DNA from: Brachybacterium faecium DSM 4810
Lineage (GTDB): Bacteria; Actinomycetota; Actinomycetes; Actinomycetales; Dermabacteraceae
Direction: 5' to 3'
DNA length: 64,000 nt
Assembly: GCA_000023405.1 (NCBI GenBank)
Contig: CP001643.1
Coordinates: forward strand, 2,790,001-2,854,000
A program made the position numbers and the translations under genes. Within the stretch, counting starts at the first letter, position 1. Each line of letters begins with the position of its first letter. The notes under the pieces are model-generated. The model saw only the letters and a program-made list of their open reading frames with translations, was not told the origin of the DNA and made no database searches. Shown piece by piece: positions 35,185-43,982 of this stretch.

Positions 35185-36942
35185 TCAGGCCGCCTCTCCC
35201 CCGCCCAGGTCCAGCACCTCGCCGCGCCAGCGGCTGCGCAGCCAGCGGTCGTGGGAGGCGATCAGCACGGTGCCCTCCCAGTGCGCGAGCGCCTCCTCGA
35301 GCCGCGTCGCGGTGATCAGCGCGAGATGGTTGGTGGGCTCGTCGAGCACCAGCAGCTCGGGCGGGTCCAGCAGCACCGCGGCGAGCATCACGCGGCGCAG
35401 CTGCCCGCGGGAGAGCTGTGTGAGCGGGCGCTCGAGATCCCGCGGATGCACGAGGCCGAACAGCTCCGGCACCGCGGACTCCTCCGCCGGCTCCATCCCC
35501 GCGGCCGCGCGCAGCTGCTGGCCGACGGTGCGTCCCGGCACCGCCTCGTCGTCCTGCCCGAGGTGGCCGATGCGCAGCCCGCGGGGCCGGTCCACGGTGC
35601 CCGAGCTCGGCTCCAGCTGCCCGGCGATCACCTCCAGCAGGGTGGACTTCCCGCTGCCGTTCGCGCCGGTGATCAGCAGGTGCTGGCCGGCGGAGAGGCT
35701 GAAGGAGGTGGGGGCGAGCCGCTCCCGGACCGCGACGGCGCTGAGCGCGAGCTGCACCGCGCCCGCGCCTGCCCGGCCCGGGGCCGAGGGGAGATGGGTG
35801 AGGTGCAGCTCCGCGGGAGGCTTGCGCACCTGGTCCTGTTCGAGCTGGGCCAGGCGCGCCCGCGCCTCCCGCAGGCGGCGGGAGACCACGGTCGCGTTGC
35901 GGTCCGCGTAGAACGTCTTCGCCATCCCGCCTTCGGTGCGCGGGGCGGCCCCGGGATGGCCCACGGTCGCGGAGTCCTTCACGGCCCGGCGCAGCGCCTT
36001 CAGCTCCTCCTGCTCGCTGCGGAAGCGGTGCTCCCAGCGGTCCCGCGCGTCGAAGCGGGCGAGCAGGTAGTCGCTGAAGGTGCCGGTGTACGCGGTGAGC
36101 CCGCCGGGCTCGGTCGCGGCCGGGGACTCGGCCGGGTCGAGGTCCAGCTGGGCGACGGTGGCGTCGTCGAGGAAGGCGCGGTCGTGGCTGGCGATCAGCA
36201 CCGGGCCGGGATGGGCCGCGATCGCGGCGGCGAGGAAGGCGGCGCCGTCGTCATCGAGGTGGTTCGTCGGCTCGTCGAGCAGCCAGCTGGTGGGCCGGGA
36301 GATCAGCAGATGCGCGAGGGCGAGGCGCTCGCGCTGCCCGCCGCTGATCCGGCCGAGGGCGGTCGCGGTGTCCACGCCGGCCAGGCCCAGCCCGGCGAGC
36401 ACCTCCTCCGCGCGACGGTCGGCGTTCCACACGTCCGCCAGGGTGGCCTCGGCCAGCACCTGGTCGTAGCGGCGGGCCGCCTCGGGGGTCGGGTCCGTCC
36501 CGTGCGCGGCCAGCGCCTCCCCGGCGGCGAGGAGCTCCCGCTCCAGGCGGCGGGAGCGGTCGAGGGCGTCGGCGACCACCTCGGCGAGCGTGGTCGCGGC
36601 GCCGAAGGGCAGCTCCTGATGGAGCACGCCGACCGGGCCGGGCGCGGTGCAGCGGCCCGCGTCGGGCGGGAGCTCGCCGGCGAGGATGCGCAGCAGCGTG
36701 GACTTGCCGCTGCCGTTCTCGCCGAGCAGACCGGTGGGGCGCCCGGCGGGCACCACGAGGCTGATGTCGGTGAGGACGCGGCGGCCGGGGAAGGAGAAGG
36801 AGATCCCGTCGGCCCGCAGATGCAGGGCGGGGTCTCCGGAGGCGGCCCGGGCCCCGACGGCCGACGGGGCGGCGCGGAGGCCGCTCGACGACGCGGCGGC
36901 GCGGGTGGCCGACGGGGTGGTGGTGCGGGGATGCGCAGGCAT
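35185..36942 (-). CDS. ABC-F family ribosome-protection type ATPase
   Basis: A 585-residue soluble protein with two ABC domains in tandem and no membrane part. The first has GENGSGKST and SGGQRERLALAHLL; the second has GANGSGKST and SRGQLRRVMLAAVLL. Both Walker B motifs read LLDEPTNHL or LVLDEPTNHL. A charged linker of about 80 residues with the antibiotic-resistance-domain position lies between them. Antibiotic-resistance ABC-F proteins dislodge macrolides, lincosamides or pleuromutilins from the ribosome. The leader with a three-codon ORF and a sequestered ribosome site supports inducible expression. Confidence 0.85.
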   Translation of the reverse strand: MPAHPRTTTPSATRAAASSSGLRAAPSAVGARAASGDPALHLRADGISFSFPGRRVLTDISLVVPAGRPTGLLGENGSGKSTLLRILAGELPPDAGRCTAPGPVGVLHQELPFGAATTLAEVVADALDRSRRLERELLAAGEALAAHGTDPTPEAARRYDQVLAEATLADVWNADRRAEEVLAGLGLAGVDTATALGRISGGQRERLALAHLLISRPTSWLLDEPTNHLDDDGAAFLAAAIAAHPGPVLIASHDRAFLDDATVAQLDLDPAESPAATEPGGLTAYTGTFSDYLLARFDARDRWEHRFRSEQEELKALRRAVKDSATVGHPGAAPRTEGGMAKTFYADRNATVVSRRLREARARLAQLEQDQVRKPPAELHLTHLPSAPGRAGAGAVQLALSAVAVRERLAPTSFSLSAGQHLLITGANGSGKSTLLEVIAGQLEPSSGTVDRPRGLRIGHLGQDDEAVPGRTVGQQLRAAAGMEPAEESAVPELFGLVHPRDLERPLTQLSRGQLRRVMLAAVLLDPPELLVLDEPTNHLALITATRLEEALAHWEGTVLIASHDRWLRSRWRGEVLDLGGGEAA

Positions 36943-37045
36943 GGATCAGCTCCTCGACGCGCATGGTGGTGCGCAGGGTCGGTGGTCGGCGGGGCTGATC
37001 ACAGGAGCATGCGGCCACCGTAGGAGCACGGCCGCCGCGGGTCCA
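36943..37045 (-). promoter_or_regulatory. ABC-F leader: promoter, short ORF and SD-sequestering stem
   Basis: Read leftward: TGGACC (37045-37040), 17 bases, TACGGT (37022-37017), six bases, then ATG CTC CTG TGA (37010-36999). GATCAG at 37000-36995, overlapping that stop codon, is complementary to CTGATC at 36949-36944, which directly follows the GAGGAG ribosome-binding site (36955-36950) of the ABC-F gene. This layout fits ribosome-mediated attenuation: a drug-stalled ribosome on the short ORF would open the stem. Confidence 0.5.
36999..37010 (-). CDS. Putative three-residue leader peptide (MLL)
   Basis: ATG CTC CTG TGA lies six bases after a TACGGT -10 box and 56 bases before the ABC-F start codon. 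Such tiny leader ORFs control other drug-inducible ABC-F and methylase genes. No direct proof of translation is possible from sequence alone. Confidence 0.35.
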   Translation of the reverse strand: MLL

Positions 37046-37054
37046 GCGAATTCC

Positions 37055-38038
37055 TCAGGGCGCGGTGCCGGGGGCGCGCAGGGCGTCGACGGCGGAGCGG
37101 ATGCCGGCGGGGTCGCCGCGGCGATGCGGGTCGCGGGGGAAGCGCTCGAGAGCCTCGCGGGCCGCGGGCACCTCGGCCCCGGACAGCAGCGCCACCAGGG
37201 CGGTGCGCACGCTGCCCTCGGCGGCCTGCAGCACCTCCGCGGCGCGCTGCGGGCTCTGACCGCTGGCCTGCACCAGCATCCGCACCGTGCGGGCGACGAG
37301 CTTCGCGTTGGTGGGGCGCACGTCGATCATGAGGTTCCCGAAGGTGGTGCCCAGCCGCACCATCGTCGCGGTCGAGAGCGCGTTCAGGGTGAGCTTCTGC
37401 GCGGTGCCGGCCTTCATGCGGGTGGAGCCGGTGACCACCTCCGGGCCGACGTCCAGCAGGATCGGGTGGTCGGCGAGCGGGGCGAGCGCCGCCCGCGGAT
37501 TCGCGGAGATCAGCGCGGTGGGCATCCCCGCGGCGCGCGCCTCCTCGAGCGCCCCGGCCACGAAGGGGGTGCGTCCGCTCGCGGCCAGGCCGATCACCAC
37601 GTCCCCGGCGCGGCACCGGCTGCGCACCAGCTCGGCCCCCGCCTCGCGCGAGTCCTCGGCGCCCTCGACGGCGGTGAGGAAGGCCCCGTCCCCGCCGGCC
37701 AGGTGGGCGGTGACCATCGACGGGTCCGCGTTGAAGGTGGGGGCGAGCTCGACCGCGTCGAGCACGGCGAGGCGCCCGGAGGTGCCGGCGCCGAGATAGT
37801 GGACGGTGCCGCCCGCGGCGATCGCCTCCACGCACGTCTCGACGAGAGCCGCGATCTCGCCGGCGCGGGCCTGGACCGCGGCGGCCACGGTCGCGTCCTC
37901 GCCGAGGATCACGTCGACCATGCCGCGGGCATCGAGGGCGTCGAGCTCGGCGCTGGCCGGGTTGCGCTCCTCGGTCGGGGAGGCGAGGTCGACGAGGTCG
38001 ACGTCGAGGGGCTGCTCGTCCCGCTGGGGGCTGCTCAC
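37055..38038 (-). CDS. murQ: N-acetylmuramic acid 6-phosphate etherase
   Basis: Cleaves the lactyl ether of MurNAc-6-phosphate to give GlcNAc-6-phosphate and lactate. The 327 residues contain the SIS sugar-phosphate fold with LGAGTSGRLAVLDAVELAPTF and GLAASGRTPFV, the catalytic glutamate being in the first segment. The GTG at 38038 has AGGAG six bases upstream. It is divergent from an amino-sugar kinase gene. AnmK, encoded 10 kb away, would supply its substrate. Confidence 0.95.
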   Translation of the reverse strand: MSSPQRDEQPLDVDLVDLASPTEERNPASAELDALDARGMVDVILGEDATVAAAVQARAGEIAALVETCVEAIAAGGTVHYLGAGTSGRLAVLDAVELAPTFNADPSMVTAHLAGGDGAFLTAVEGAEDSREAGAELVRSRCRAGDVVIGLAASGRTPFVAGALEEARAAGMPTALISANPRAALAPLADHPILLDVGPEVVTGSTRMKAGTAQKLTLNALSTATMVRLGTTFGNLMIDVRPTNAKLVARTVRMLVQASGQSPQRAAEVLQAAEGSVRTALVALLSGAEVPAAREALERFPRDPHRRGDPAGIRSAVDALRAPGTAP

Positions 38039-38125
38039 GTCGGACTCCTGAGGTTCGGGGACGGGGCCGGCGCTGCACTGCGCCGTGCGGCACAGGGTAC
38101 CGAGGCCCGGAGCGCCCCGTCCCGG

Positions 38126-38181
38126 CCCGTCGTGCGCGCCGCCGCCCGTCTGCCCCGTCGTGCGCGCCGCCGCCCGTCTAC
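38126..38181. repeat. 28-bp tandem repeat in the murQ/kinase promoter region
   Basis: Two adjacent 28-bp units (38126-38153 and 38154-38181) starting CCCGTCGTGCGCGCC differ at one base. That difference creates TACGAT (38179-38184), the best -10 box for the rightward kinase gene. Confidence 0.85.
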
Positions 38182-38212
38182 GATGTGGGCTCCACGCGCA
38201 AGGGGGCTCCAC

Positions 38213-39355
38213 ATGGCCGAGGACATCTCCGGACGGCTCGCACACCATGGCGACGCGCCCGCAGGCGCAGCCGCATCCCACAGCGCCTCGACGGGCCTCG
38301 TCATCGCCGGCGACATCGGCGGGACCAGCTCCCGCCTGCAGCTCGCCACTCTGGACGGCCCCGTCCTCGCGGAGGCCACCGGGCCGGGCGCGAACCTGCG
38401 CTCCTCGGGCGCGGACGCCTTCGACACCGTCCTCGCCACCACGCGCGAGGTGCTCGACCGCGGCCGAGAGGCGCTCCGCGCCGGACAGGAGAGTGCAGCG
38501 GGCGGGGGCAGCGCGGCAGGCCCGGACGGCGCAGCAGGCGGTGACCGCGCGGCGGGCGAGCTCGACCCGGCGCGCGATGTGGTCGCGGTGGCGCTGGGGA
38601 TCTCCGGGGCCGGCCCGGCGCGCGCGGCCGAGGTGCGGTGCGAGGTCGGCGAGCGCCTGGAGCGTCTGGGGCTTCCCGCCGAGCGTCTGCGGATCACCGA
38701 TGACCTGCACACCGCCTTCCTCACCGGCGGTGTGGGCGATGACGGGCTGCTGGTGCTCGCCGGCACCGGCGCGGTGGCCGTGCGCTTCCGCGGCCGGGAG
38801 GCGGTGGCGCGGCGGGACGGCATGGGGTGGCTGCTCGGGGACATCGGCTCCGCGGTCTGGCTGGGGCGGCGCACCCTCGAGGCGGTCGCCGCGGACCTCG
38901 ACGAGCGCGGGCCCCGCACCCGGCTCACGGACGAGGTCGGCGCCCTGCTCGACCTGGACCTGCGCCACGGGGTGTCCCCGCCCTCGACCACCGGCGATCC
39001 GCGGCAGGACCTCATCCGCGCGCTCGACGAGCAGCTGCCCGCCGGGGCGCCCGCGGCGCTGGGCCGCTTCGCCCCCGTGCCGGGCCGGATCCCCGAGGAT
39101 CCCGTGGCGCGCTCGATCCTCGACACCGCCCTCGCCCACGTGCTCGAGACCGTGCAGGCCCTGGACCCGCAGGCGGTGCTCCCGGTGGTGCTGGCCGGCT
39201 CCGTGCTCGCCACCGCCGGGCCGCTGCGCGACGAGGTGCGAGCGGGCCTGCACGCCCAGGGCCGCACCGTGCGCACCGCCACCACCGGTCTTCCGGGAGC
39301 TCTGCTCCTCGCCCGGGAGCACGCGGCTAGGATGGCCAGCGACCCCCGCCGCTGA
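38213..39355 (+). CDS. BadF/BadG-type N-acetylglucosamine (or MurNAc) kinase
   Basis: A 380-residue ASKHA-fold kinase. The first phosphate loop is IAGDIGGTSSRL (31-42), the second LVLAGTGAVAVRF and the adenosine region VVLAGSVLA. A Gly/Ala-rich insertion lies near residues 92-115. Relatives phosphorylate GlcNAc, glucosamine or MurNAc with ATP. Divergence from murQ argues for a cell-wall sugar. The ATG at 38213 follows AAGGGGG. Confidence 0.82.
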   Translation: MAEDISGRLAHHGDAPAGAAASHSASTGLVIAGDIGGTSSRLQLATLDGPVLAEATGPGANLRSSGADAFDTVLATTREVLDRGREALRAGQESAAGGGSAAGPDGAAGGDRAAGELDPARDVVAVALGISGAGPARAAEVRCEVGERLERLGLPAERLRITDDLHTAFLTGGVGDDGLLVLAGTGAVAVRFRGREAVARRDGMGWLLGDIGSAVWLGRRTLEAVAADLDERGPRTRLTDEVGALLDLDLRHGVSPPSTTGDPRQDLIRALDEQLPAGAPAALGRFAPVPGRIPEDPVARSILDTALAHVLETVQALDPQAVLPVVLAGSVLATAGPLRDEVRAGLHAQGRTVRTATTGLPGALLLAREHAARMASDPRR

Positions 39356-39419
39356 GCCGGGTGCCCGGGATCGGTGCCGGGCACCGCGCGCCGCACGACT
39401 CGGAAGAAGGCTCCCCTCG

Positions 39420-40856
39420 ATGCCCGATCTCCACGACCAGATCCCCACCCGCGAGAAGGTGCTGATCATCGGCGCCGGTCCCGCCGGTCTCGCTGCGGCC
39501 GCGGCGCTCAAGGCGCTGGATGTGCCCTTCGACCTGGTGGACCGTGCCGCGCACGTGGGCGGGATCTGGGATCCGGAGCGCGAGGACTCCCCGGTGTGGC
39601 CCACGATGGAGATGATCTCCTCGCGCGAGTTCACGCAGTACGAGGACATGCTGCAGCCGGTCTCCTTCCCGGAGTACCTCTCCCCCACCCACATGGCGAA
39701 GTACCTGCGCGCCTACGCCGCACGGCACGGCCTCACCGAGCACTTCCGCCCCCGCACCGCGGTGCGGTCCGCCCGCCCCTTCGAGGAGGGCGTGTGGGAG
39801 GTCGAGCTCTCCACCGGCGAGATCGGGATCTACCGTGCGGTCATCTCTGCGCACGGCATCTCCGAGCACCCGCACCGCCCCGACTGGGCGAGCGAGGTCC
39901 CCTCCTCCGTGCGCGTCATCGACGCCAAGGAGTGGAACGGGGCCGACGGGCTCGAGGGCCAGCGGGTGCTGGTGGTCGGCTCCGGCCAGTCCGCCGCGGA
40001 CATCTCCGTGGACGCCGCCCGGCGCGCCCTCGAGGTGCGCTGGTCGATGCGGACCGGCCACTGGGTGGTGCCGCGGCGCATCGCCGGGATCCCCGGCGAC
40101 GTCGCCTCCTCCCGCGAGCCGTCCCTGCTCGGGGGCCTGAACGCGAAGATCGCCGAGACCGTCATCCGCCGCGCCGTGGGCGATCCGACCGGCGTGGGCC
40201 TGCCCGCCCCCGCCGCTCCGCTGCTCGAGGACGCGGTGATCATCTCCGACGACGTGCTGGACCGGGTGCGCGAGGGCCGGATCACCCCCGCCGGCGAGAT
40301 CACCGGCGTCGACGCGGACGGCACCGTCACCCACCTGGGCACCGGCTCCCATGCCGGCCACCTGAGCTTCGCCCCGGACCTCATCGTGCTGGCCACCGGC
40401 TATGAGACCGGCGCGGACCACTTCCCCGCCGGGCTCGTGCCCCGCACCGCGGAGGGCGACCTCGACCTCTTCCTCGGCGCCTTCGCCCGCGGCCGCGACG
40501 ACCTCGTGATCCTCGGCCAGCAGCGGGTGGCCGGCGGCGTGCTGCCGATCCTCGTGGAGCAGGCCGACATCGCCGCGTACATGATGGCGGCCACCCGTGA
40601 GGGCTCCTCCTCCGCATCCTCCGCGCTCGAGCGGTTCCGCCGCCTGCGCGCCGGCTCGGAGGAGGCGGTGCCCGCGGCGCCCTCCTCCTCGGGCGGCGGG
40701 CTGCGCGGCCGGGTGGGCAGCCTGCTCGGCTCGCAGAAGATCGCCGTGCGCAGCATCGCCGCGCCGCGCCGCGAGGCACAGGAGCACCTCGTGCCGCAGG
40801 CCGACCGCGACACCCTCCTGGGCCGCCTGCGCTCCGTGCGCCGCCTCTTCGCCTGA
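39420..40856 (+). CDS. Flavin-containing monooxygenase-like oxidoreductase
   Basis: A 478-residue two-dinucleotide-binding flavoprotein. The FAD motif GAGPAGLAAA lies near residues 17-26, the NADPH motif VVGSGQSAAD near 184-193, and ATGYETG near 328 closes the FAD site. It resembles class B flavin monooxygenases (FMO/Baeyer-Villiger), although the exact FxGxxxHxxxW fingerprint is not evident (SAHGISEHPHRPDW stands near it). The last 80 residues are Ser/Ala/Arg-rich. Substrate unknown. Confidence 0.8.
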   Translation: MPDLHDQIPTREKVLIIGAGPAGLAAAAALKALDVPFDLVDRAAHVGGIWDPEREDSPVWPTMEMISSREFTQYEDMLQPVSFPEYLSPTHMAKYLRAYAARHGLTEHFRPRTAVRSARPFEEGVWEVELSTGEIGIYRAVISAHGISEHPHRPDWASEVPSSVRVIDAKEWNGADGLEGQRVLVVGSGQSAADISVDAARRALEVRWSMRTGHWVVPRRIAGIPGDVASSREPSLLGGLNAKIAETVIRRAVGDPTGVGLPAPAAPLLEDAVIISDDVLDRVREGRITPAGEITGVDADGTVTHLGTGSHAGHLSFAPDLIVLATGYETGADHFPAGLVPRTAEGDLDLFLGAFARGRDDLVILGQQRVAGGVLPILVEQADIAAYMMAATREGSSSASSALERFRRLRAGSEEAVPAAPSSSGGGLRGRVGSLLGSQKIAVRSIAAPRREAQEHLVPQADRDTLLGRLRSVRRLFA

Positions 40857-40908
40857 CCCGCCGCGCCCTCCGGCGCCGGCCAGCTGCCGCCGCGGCCCGC
40901 CCGGGCTC

Positions 40909-40969
40909 TGCAATTGTGCGCTCTGGACCGGTGCCGGCACCGATCACCGGTCCAGAGCGCACAGTTGCA
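40909..40969. terminator. 24-bp hairpin between convergent genes
   Basis: Arms 40909-40932 and 40946-40969 match at 23 of 24 positions; the exception allows a G-U pair. The loop has 13 bases. It lies 53 bp after the monooxygenase gene and faces the CopD/CtaG gene. No T-tract. Confidence 0.75.
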
Positions 40970-41060
40970 CCCGCTCAGCGGGCCGGGCGGCGCCGGGCGG
41001 GCGACGCGTGGGCGCGGCGGGGCTGGACGTGGCAGGCCGCGGGCGCGGCGCGGGCGACGA

Positions 41061-41118
41061 CGGGCGGGCCAGGCCGTGCGGGCGGGGCGCGGGCGGGTCA
41101 GGCCGTGCGGGCGGGGCG
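41061..41118. repeat. 29-bp tandem repeat spanning the CopD/CtaG stop codon
   Basis: Units 41061-41089 and 41090-41118 differ only at position nine (C versus T). The T in the right copy (41098) forms the TGA stop of the leftward gene, and the left copy lacks it. Confidence 0.85.
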
Positions 41119-42912
41119 GCGGTCGGGGTGGCGGTCGCGGCGCGCTGCGGACAGGCCCTGCCCGATCACCACGAGCGCGGCCGGGACCATCACGGCGAGC
41201 ATCGCGATGCCGGCGCGGTGCTGATCGACGAGGGCGTCGGCCCACCAGGTGCGGCCAGTGGCCCCGAACCAGCTGGCCGCCAGGAGCGTGTCGCTGAGCA
41301 GCAGCACGATCCCGGCGCCCAGGCCCAGCAGCAGCGGCACGGCCCGCACCACGAGCCCGGCCCAGCCCGGCGCCGTCGCCGGCACCGCGCGGACCACGAC
41401 GGCGGTGAAGGCTCCCGCGGCCAGGGCGAGCACCTGCAGCGCCAGGTGCGCGGCGTGGCCGTCGAGGGCGACCCGCAAAAACGGGCTCACGTACCAGGCG
41501 AGCACCAGCACCGGGCCGGCCACGGCCAGCGGCACGGCGAGCCACCAGCGCCCGTGCACGAGGGTGCGCAGCCGGGCGGGCACCGCGGCGACGCCGCCCA
41601 GCAGCACCCCGGCCACCACGATCAGCAGCACGTGCTGCAGCACGTGTGCGGAGACCAGCACCTTGCTGTACACGTTCAGCGGGCCGCTGGTCAGCAGCAC
41701 CAGCACCACGGTGCCTGCGAGCAGGCGGCGGCTCTGGGCCCGGGGCCGGTGCGGGGCGCGCGGCCGCCACCACAGCAGCACCAGGGCGCATGCGAGCGCC
41801 ATGCCGAAGGGATCCGGACGCCACGCCCCCAGCACGGTGAGCGGCTCCGGCGCGGCGGGCAGCGGGTAGCCGGTGAGCACGCCGGCCGGGCCGCTGGGCG
41901 GGATGCCCACCTCGGCGGGCGGCGGGGACGAGCTCATCGCTGCGGCGAGCGCGACAGCGAGGCCCATGAGCGCGAGCTCGAGCAGCGCGAGTCGACGGTA
42001 GGTGGCGCGGGCGTGCTCCCCCGCGCCCTCCGCGCCGAAGCCGGCGGCGATCTGCTGGCGCTGCAGCGCGCCCAGTCCACCCAGCAGGAGCAGCAGCACC
42101 GCCTTGGCGAGGCCCAGCTGCACGTACGCGCTGGTGAGGATCTCCCCGGGCTGGTTCATGCGCACGGCGAGCGCCCACACGCCGCTGAGGGCGAGGGCGA
42201 CCCAGCAGATCAGCGCCAGGTGGGAGTAGCCGCGCACCACGCGCTGATCGTCCCGGCCGCCGGGAGGGAGGGTCTGCAGCACGGCCAGGCCGCCCAGCCA
42301 GATCCCCACCGCCAGCAGGTGCACCAGCATCGTCGAGGTGCCCACCTCGTGGGTCTCGTCGCCGGCGGCGTGCCCGGTCATCGCGGCGGCGAAGGCCACC
42401 AGCGAGGCGAGCACCGCGACCGTGCGGGCGATGCCCACCGAGGTGCCGAGCACGGCGACGGTGGTGGTGGCGGCGGCGATCACGAGGCCGCTCAGCAGCC
42501 AGATGCCCAGATCGGTGCCGAAGAAGACGCTGAGGTCCGAGCCGAAGCGCGGGGAGCCGACGGGCTGGCCGGTCGCGATCGCGTAGGAGAAGGCCAGGGA
42601 GAGGCCGCGGGCGAGGGTGGTCACGCCCGCCGCGATCGCGACCACCAACAGGGCGCGGGCCCTGTCGGCGGCGTCCCGCAGCAGCCAGCCGGCCACCACG
42701 GCGCCGCCGAGGGTGAGCGCCCCGGCGAGGTCCGCGAGCGTCGCGGCGACCGGTGCGCCGTAGCGGGCGGCGGGACCGGCGTCGAGGAGGACGAGGATCT
42801 CGCCCCGGGCCGCCTCGGCCGCGAGGATCGACAGCCCGGAGAGCAGCGCGAACCCGCCGAGCAGCAGCAGGATCACGGCGGGGCGGGGACGCGGGGTGGT
42901 GGGGGCGGTCAT
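41098..42912 (-). CDS. CopD / caa3-type CtaG fusion membrane protein
   Basis: A 604-residue protein with about 16 membrane helices. The first half (1-330) is a CopD-like copper-resistance domain with periplasmic-side histidines in MTGHAAGDETHEVGTS and MLVHLLAVGIWLGGLAVL. The second half (360-590) is a CtaG-type cytochrome oxidase assembly domain (LVSAHVLQHVLLI, LDGHAAHLALQ, VDQHRAGIAMLAV). It probably handles copper for cytochrome oxidase. The ATG overlaps the stop of crcB (ATGA). Confidence 0.85.
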   Translation of the reverse strand: MTAPTTPRPRPAVILLLLGGFALLSGLSILAAEAARGEILVLLDAGPAARYGAPVAATLADLAGALTLGGAVVAGWLLRDAADRARALLVVAIAAGVTTLARGLSLAFSYAIATGQPVGSPRFGSDLSVFFGTDLGIWLLSGLVIAAATTTVAVLGTSVGIARTVAVLASLVAFAAAMTGHAAGDETHEVGTSTMLVHLLAVGIWLGGLAVLQTLPPGGRDDQRVVRGYSHLALICWVALALSGVWALAVRMNQPGEILTSAYVQLGLAKAVLLLLLGGLGALQRQQIAAGFGAEGAGEHARATYRRLALLELALMGLAVALAAAMSSSPPPAEVGIPPSGPAGVLTGYPLPAAPEPLTVLGAWRPDPFGMALACALVLLWWRPRAPHRPRAQSRRLLAGTVVLVLLTSGPLNVYSKVLVSAHVLQHVLLIVVAGVLLGGVAAVPARLRTLVHGRWWLAVPLAVAGPVLVLAWYVSPFLRVALDGHAAHLALQVLALAAGAFTAVVVRAVPATAPGWAGLVVRAVPLLLGLGAGIVLLLSDTLLAASWFGATGRTWWADALVDQHRAGIAMLAVMVPAALVVIGQGLSAARRDRHPDRRPARTA

Positions 42913-43319
42913 GAGGCGATCACCAGTCCGAGCCAGAGCGCCGCCATGCCCACGCCGATGCTCAGCAGCAGGTAGGCCAGCGCGAGGGAGAAGGTGCGGC
43001 GGCGCACCAGGTCGACGATGTCGAAGGCGGCGGTGGACAGCGTGGACAGGCCGCCGCAGAAGCCGACCGAGAGGGCGAGGTAGGTGAGCTCGCCGGCACC
43101 GCCCGCGGAGCCGATCCTGGCCACGACCAGGCCCAGCAGGAAGCAGGCGAGGATGTTGGCGAGGAAGGTCGCCGCGGGGCGCATCAGCTCGGCCCACTGC
43201 GGGGCGCGGGCCGCGGCCAGGCGGTCGGCGAATTCGGCCACGCCCCAGCGCACGACGCTGCCGGCTCCGCCTCCGACGCCCACCAGCAGGGCGGGCAGCA
43301 GGAATGCACCGAGGCTCAT
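42909..43319 (-). CDS. crcB: Fluoride channel CrcB/Fluc, subunit 1
   Basis: A 136-residue, four-helix fluoride exporter. Marks are GGGAGSVVRWGV near residue 15, FLANILACFLLG and the central GFCGGLSTLSTAAFD. It is coupled on both sides by four-base overlaps, to the second crcB upstream and the CopD/CtaG gene downstream. Two adjacent crcB genes usually mean a heterodimeric channel. Confidence 0.92.
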   Translation of the reverse strand: MSLGAFLLPALLVGVGGGAGSVVRWGVAEFADRLAAARAPQWAELMRPAATFLANILACFLLGLVVARIGSAGGAGELTYLALSVGFCGGLSTLSTAAFDIVDLVRRRTFSLALAYLLLSIGVGMAALWLGLVIAS

Positions 43320-43891
43320 GCGCTCTCCTCCTCATCCTGCGCGAGGTCCGGGAGGGCGGGCTGGGCGAGGCGCCGCCCGCCGAGGAGCCCCAGCACCACG
43401 GCGCCCAGGCACAGCGCCACGGTGAGCACCGCGTAGCCGAGAGCCGGGACGGGGAAGTCCGCGCCGAGGATCGCGGAGCCCTCGAGCACCACGGCGGCGA
43501 AGGTCGTGAAGCCGCCGCACAGCCCGGTGCCGAGCAGGGGGCGGATCCAGGGCCGGCCCGAGCGCACCTCGAGCACCCCGTTGAGGGCGCCGAGCGCGAG
43601 GCAGCCCAGCAGGTTCACCCACAGGGTCGCCCAGGGCAGCTCCACCAGGGTGGGGGTGGTGACGGTGGGGATGAGCACGGCGAAGGTGAAGCGCAGGATC
43701 GCGCCGAGCGCGCCGCCGGCGGCGACCAGCAGCGCGGCCTGCCACGGCTCGAGGGACGGCTGGGCGGGGCCCGAGTCCAGGGTGTCGGAATCGGTGACGT
43801 CCTCGAAGCGCAGGGCCGCCATCTCGACCGTCTGCATCCGCGGGTCGTCGCGGCGCGGCTGGTGCGGTGCGGGGGTGGGGCTCGAGGTCAC
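43316..43891 (-). CDS. crcB: Fluoride channel CrcB/Fluc, subunit 2
   Basis: A 191-residue CrcB with an N-terminal soluble extension of about 50 residues that is absent from its neighbour. Core motifs are GGALGAILRFTF, LWVNLLGCLALG and GLCGGFTTFAAVVLEG. The GTG at 43891 lies six bases after TACGCT (43898-43903), so the mRNA is probably leaderless; the in-frame GTG at 43897 would lie directly against the -10 box. No fluoride riboswitch fits in front. Confidence 0.9.
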   Translation of the reverse strand: MTSSPTPAPHQPRRDDPRMQTVEMAALRFEDVTDSDTLDSGPAQPSLEPWQAALLVAAGGALGAILRFTFAVLIPTVTTPTLVELPWATLWVNLLGCLALGALNGVLEVRSGRPWIRPLLGTGLCGGFTTFAAVVLEGSAILGADFPVPALGYAVLTVALCLGAVVLGLLGGRRLAQPALPDLAQDEEESA

Positions 43892-43982
43892 CGCCACAGC
43901 GTACCGACGTCCCCTGCGTCACGGCTGTTCAGCAGCCTGCTCCCGCACAACCCCACATCCGCCGGCCGCGCCGCGCCCGCGC

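Noticed and set aside
43892-43982. Fluoride riboswitch before crcB
   Set aside because: The -10 box lies six bases from the start codon, leaving no leader RNA.
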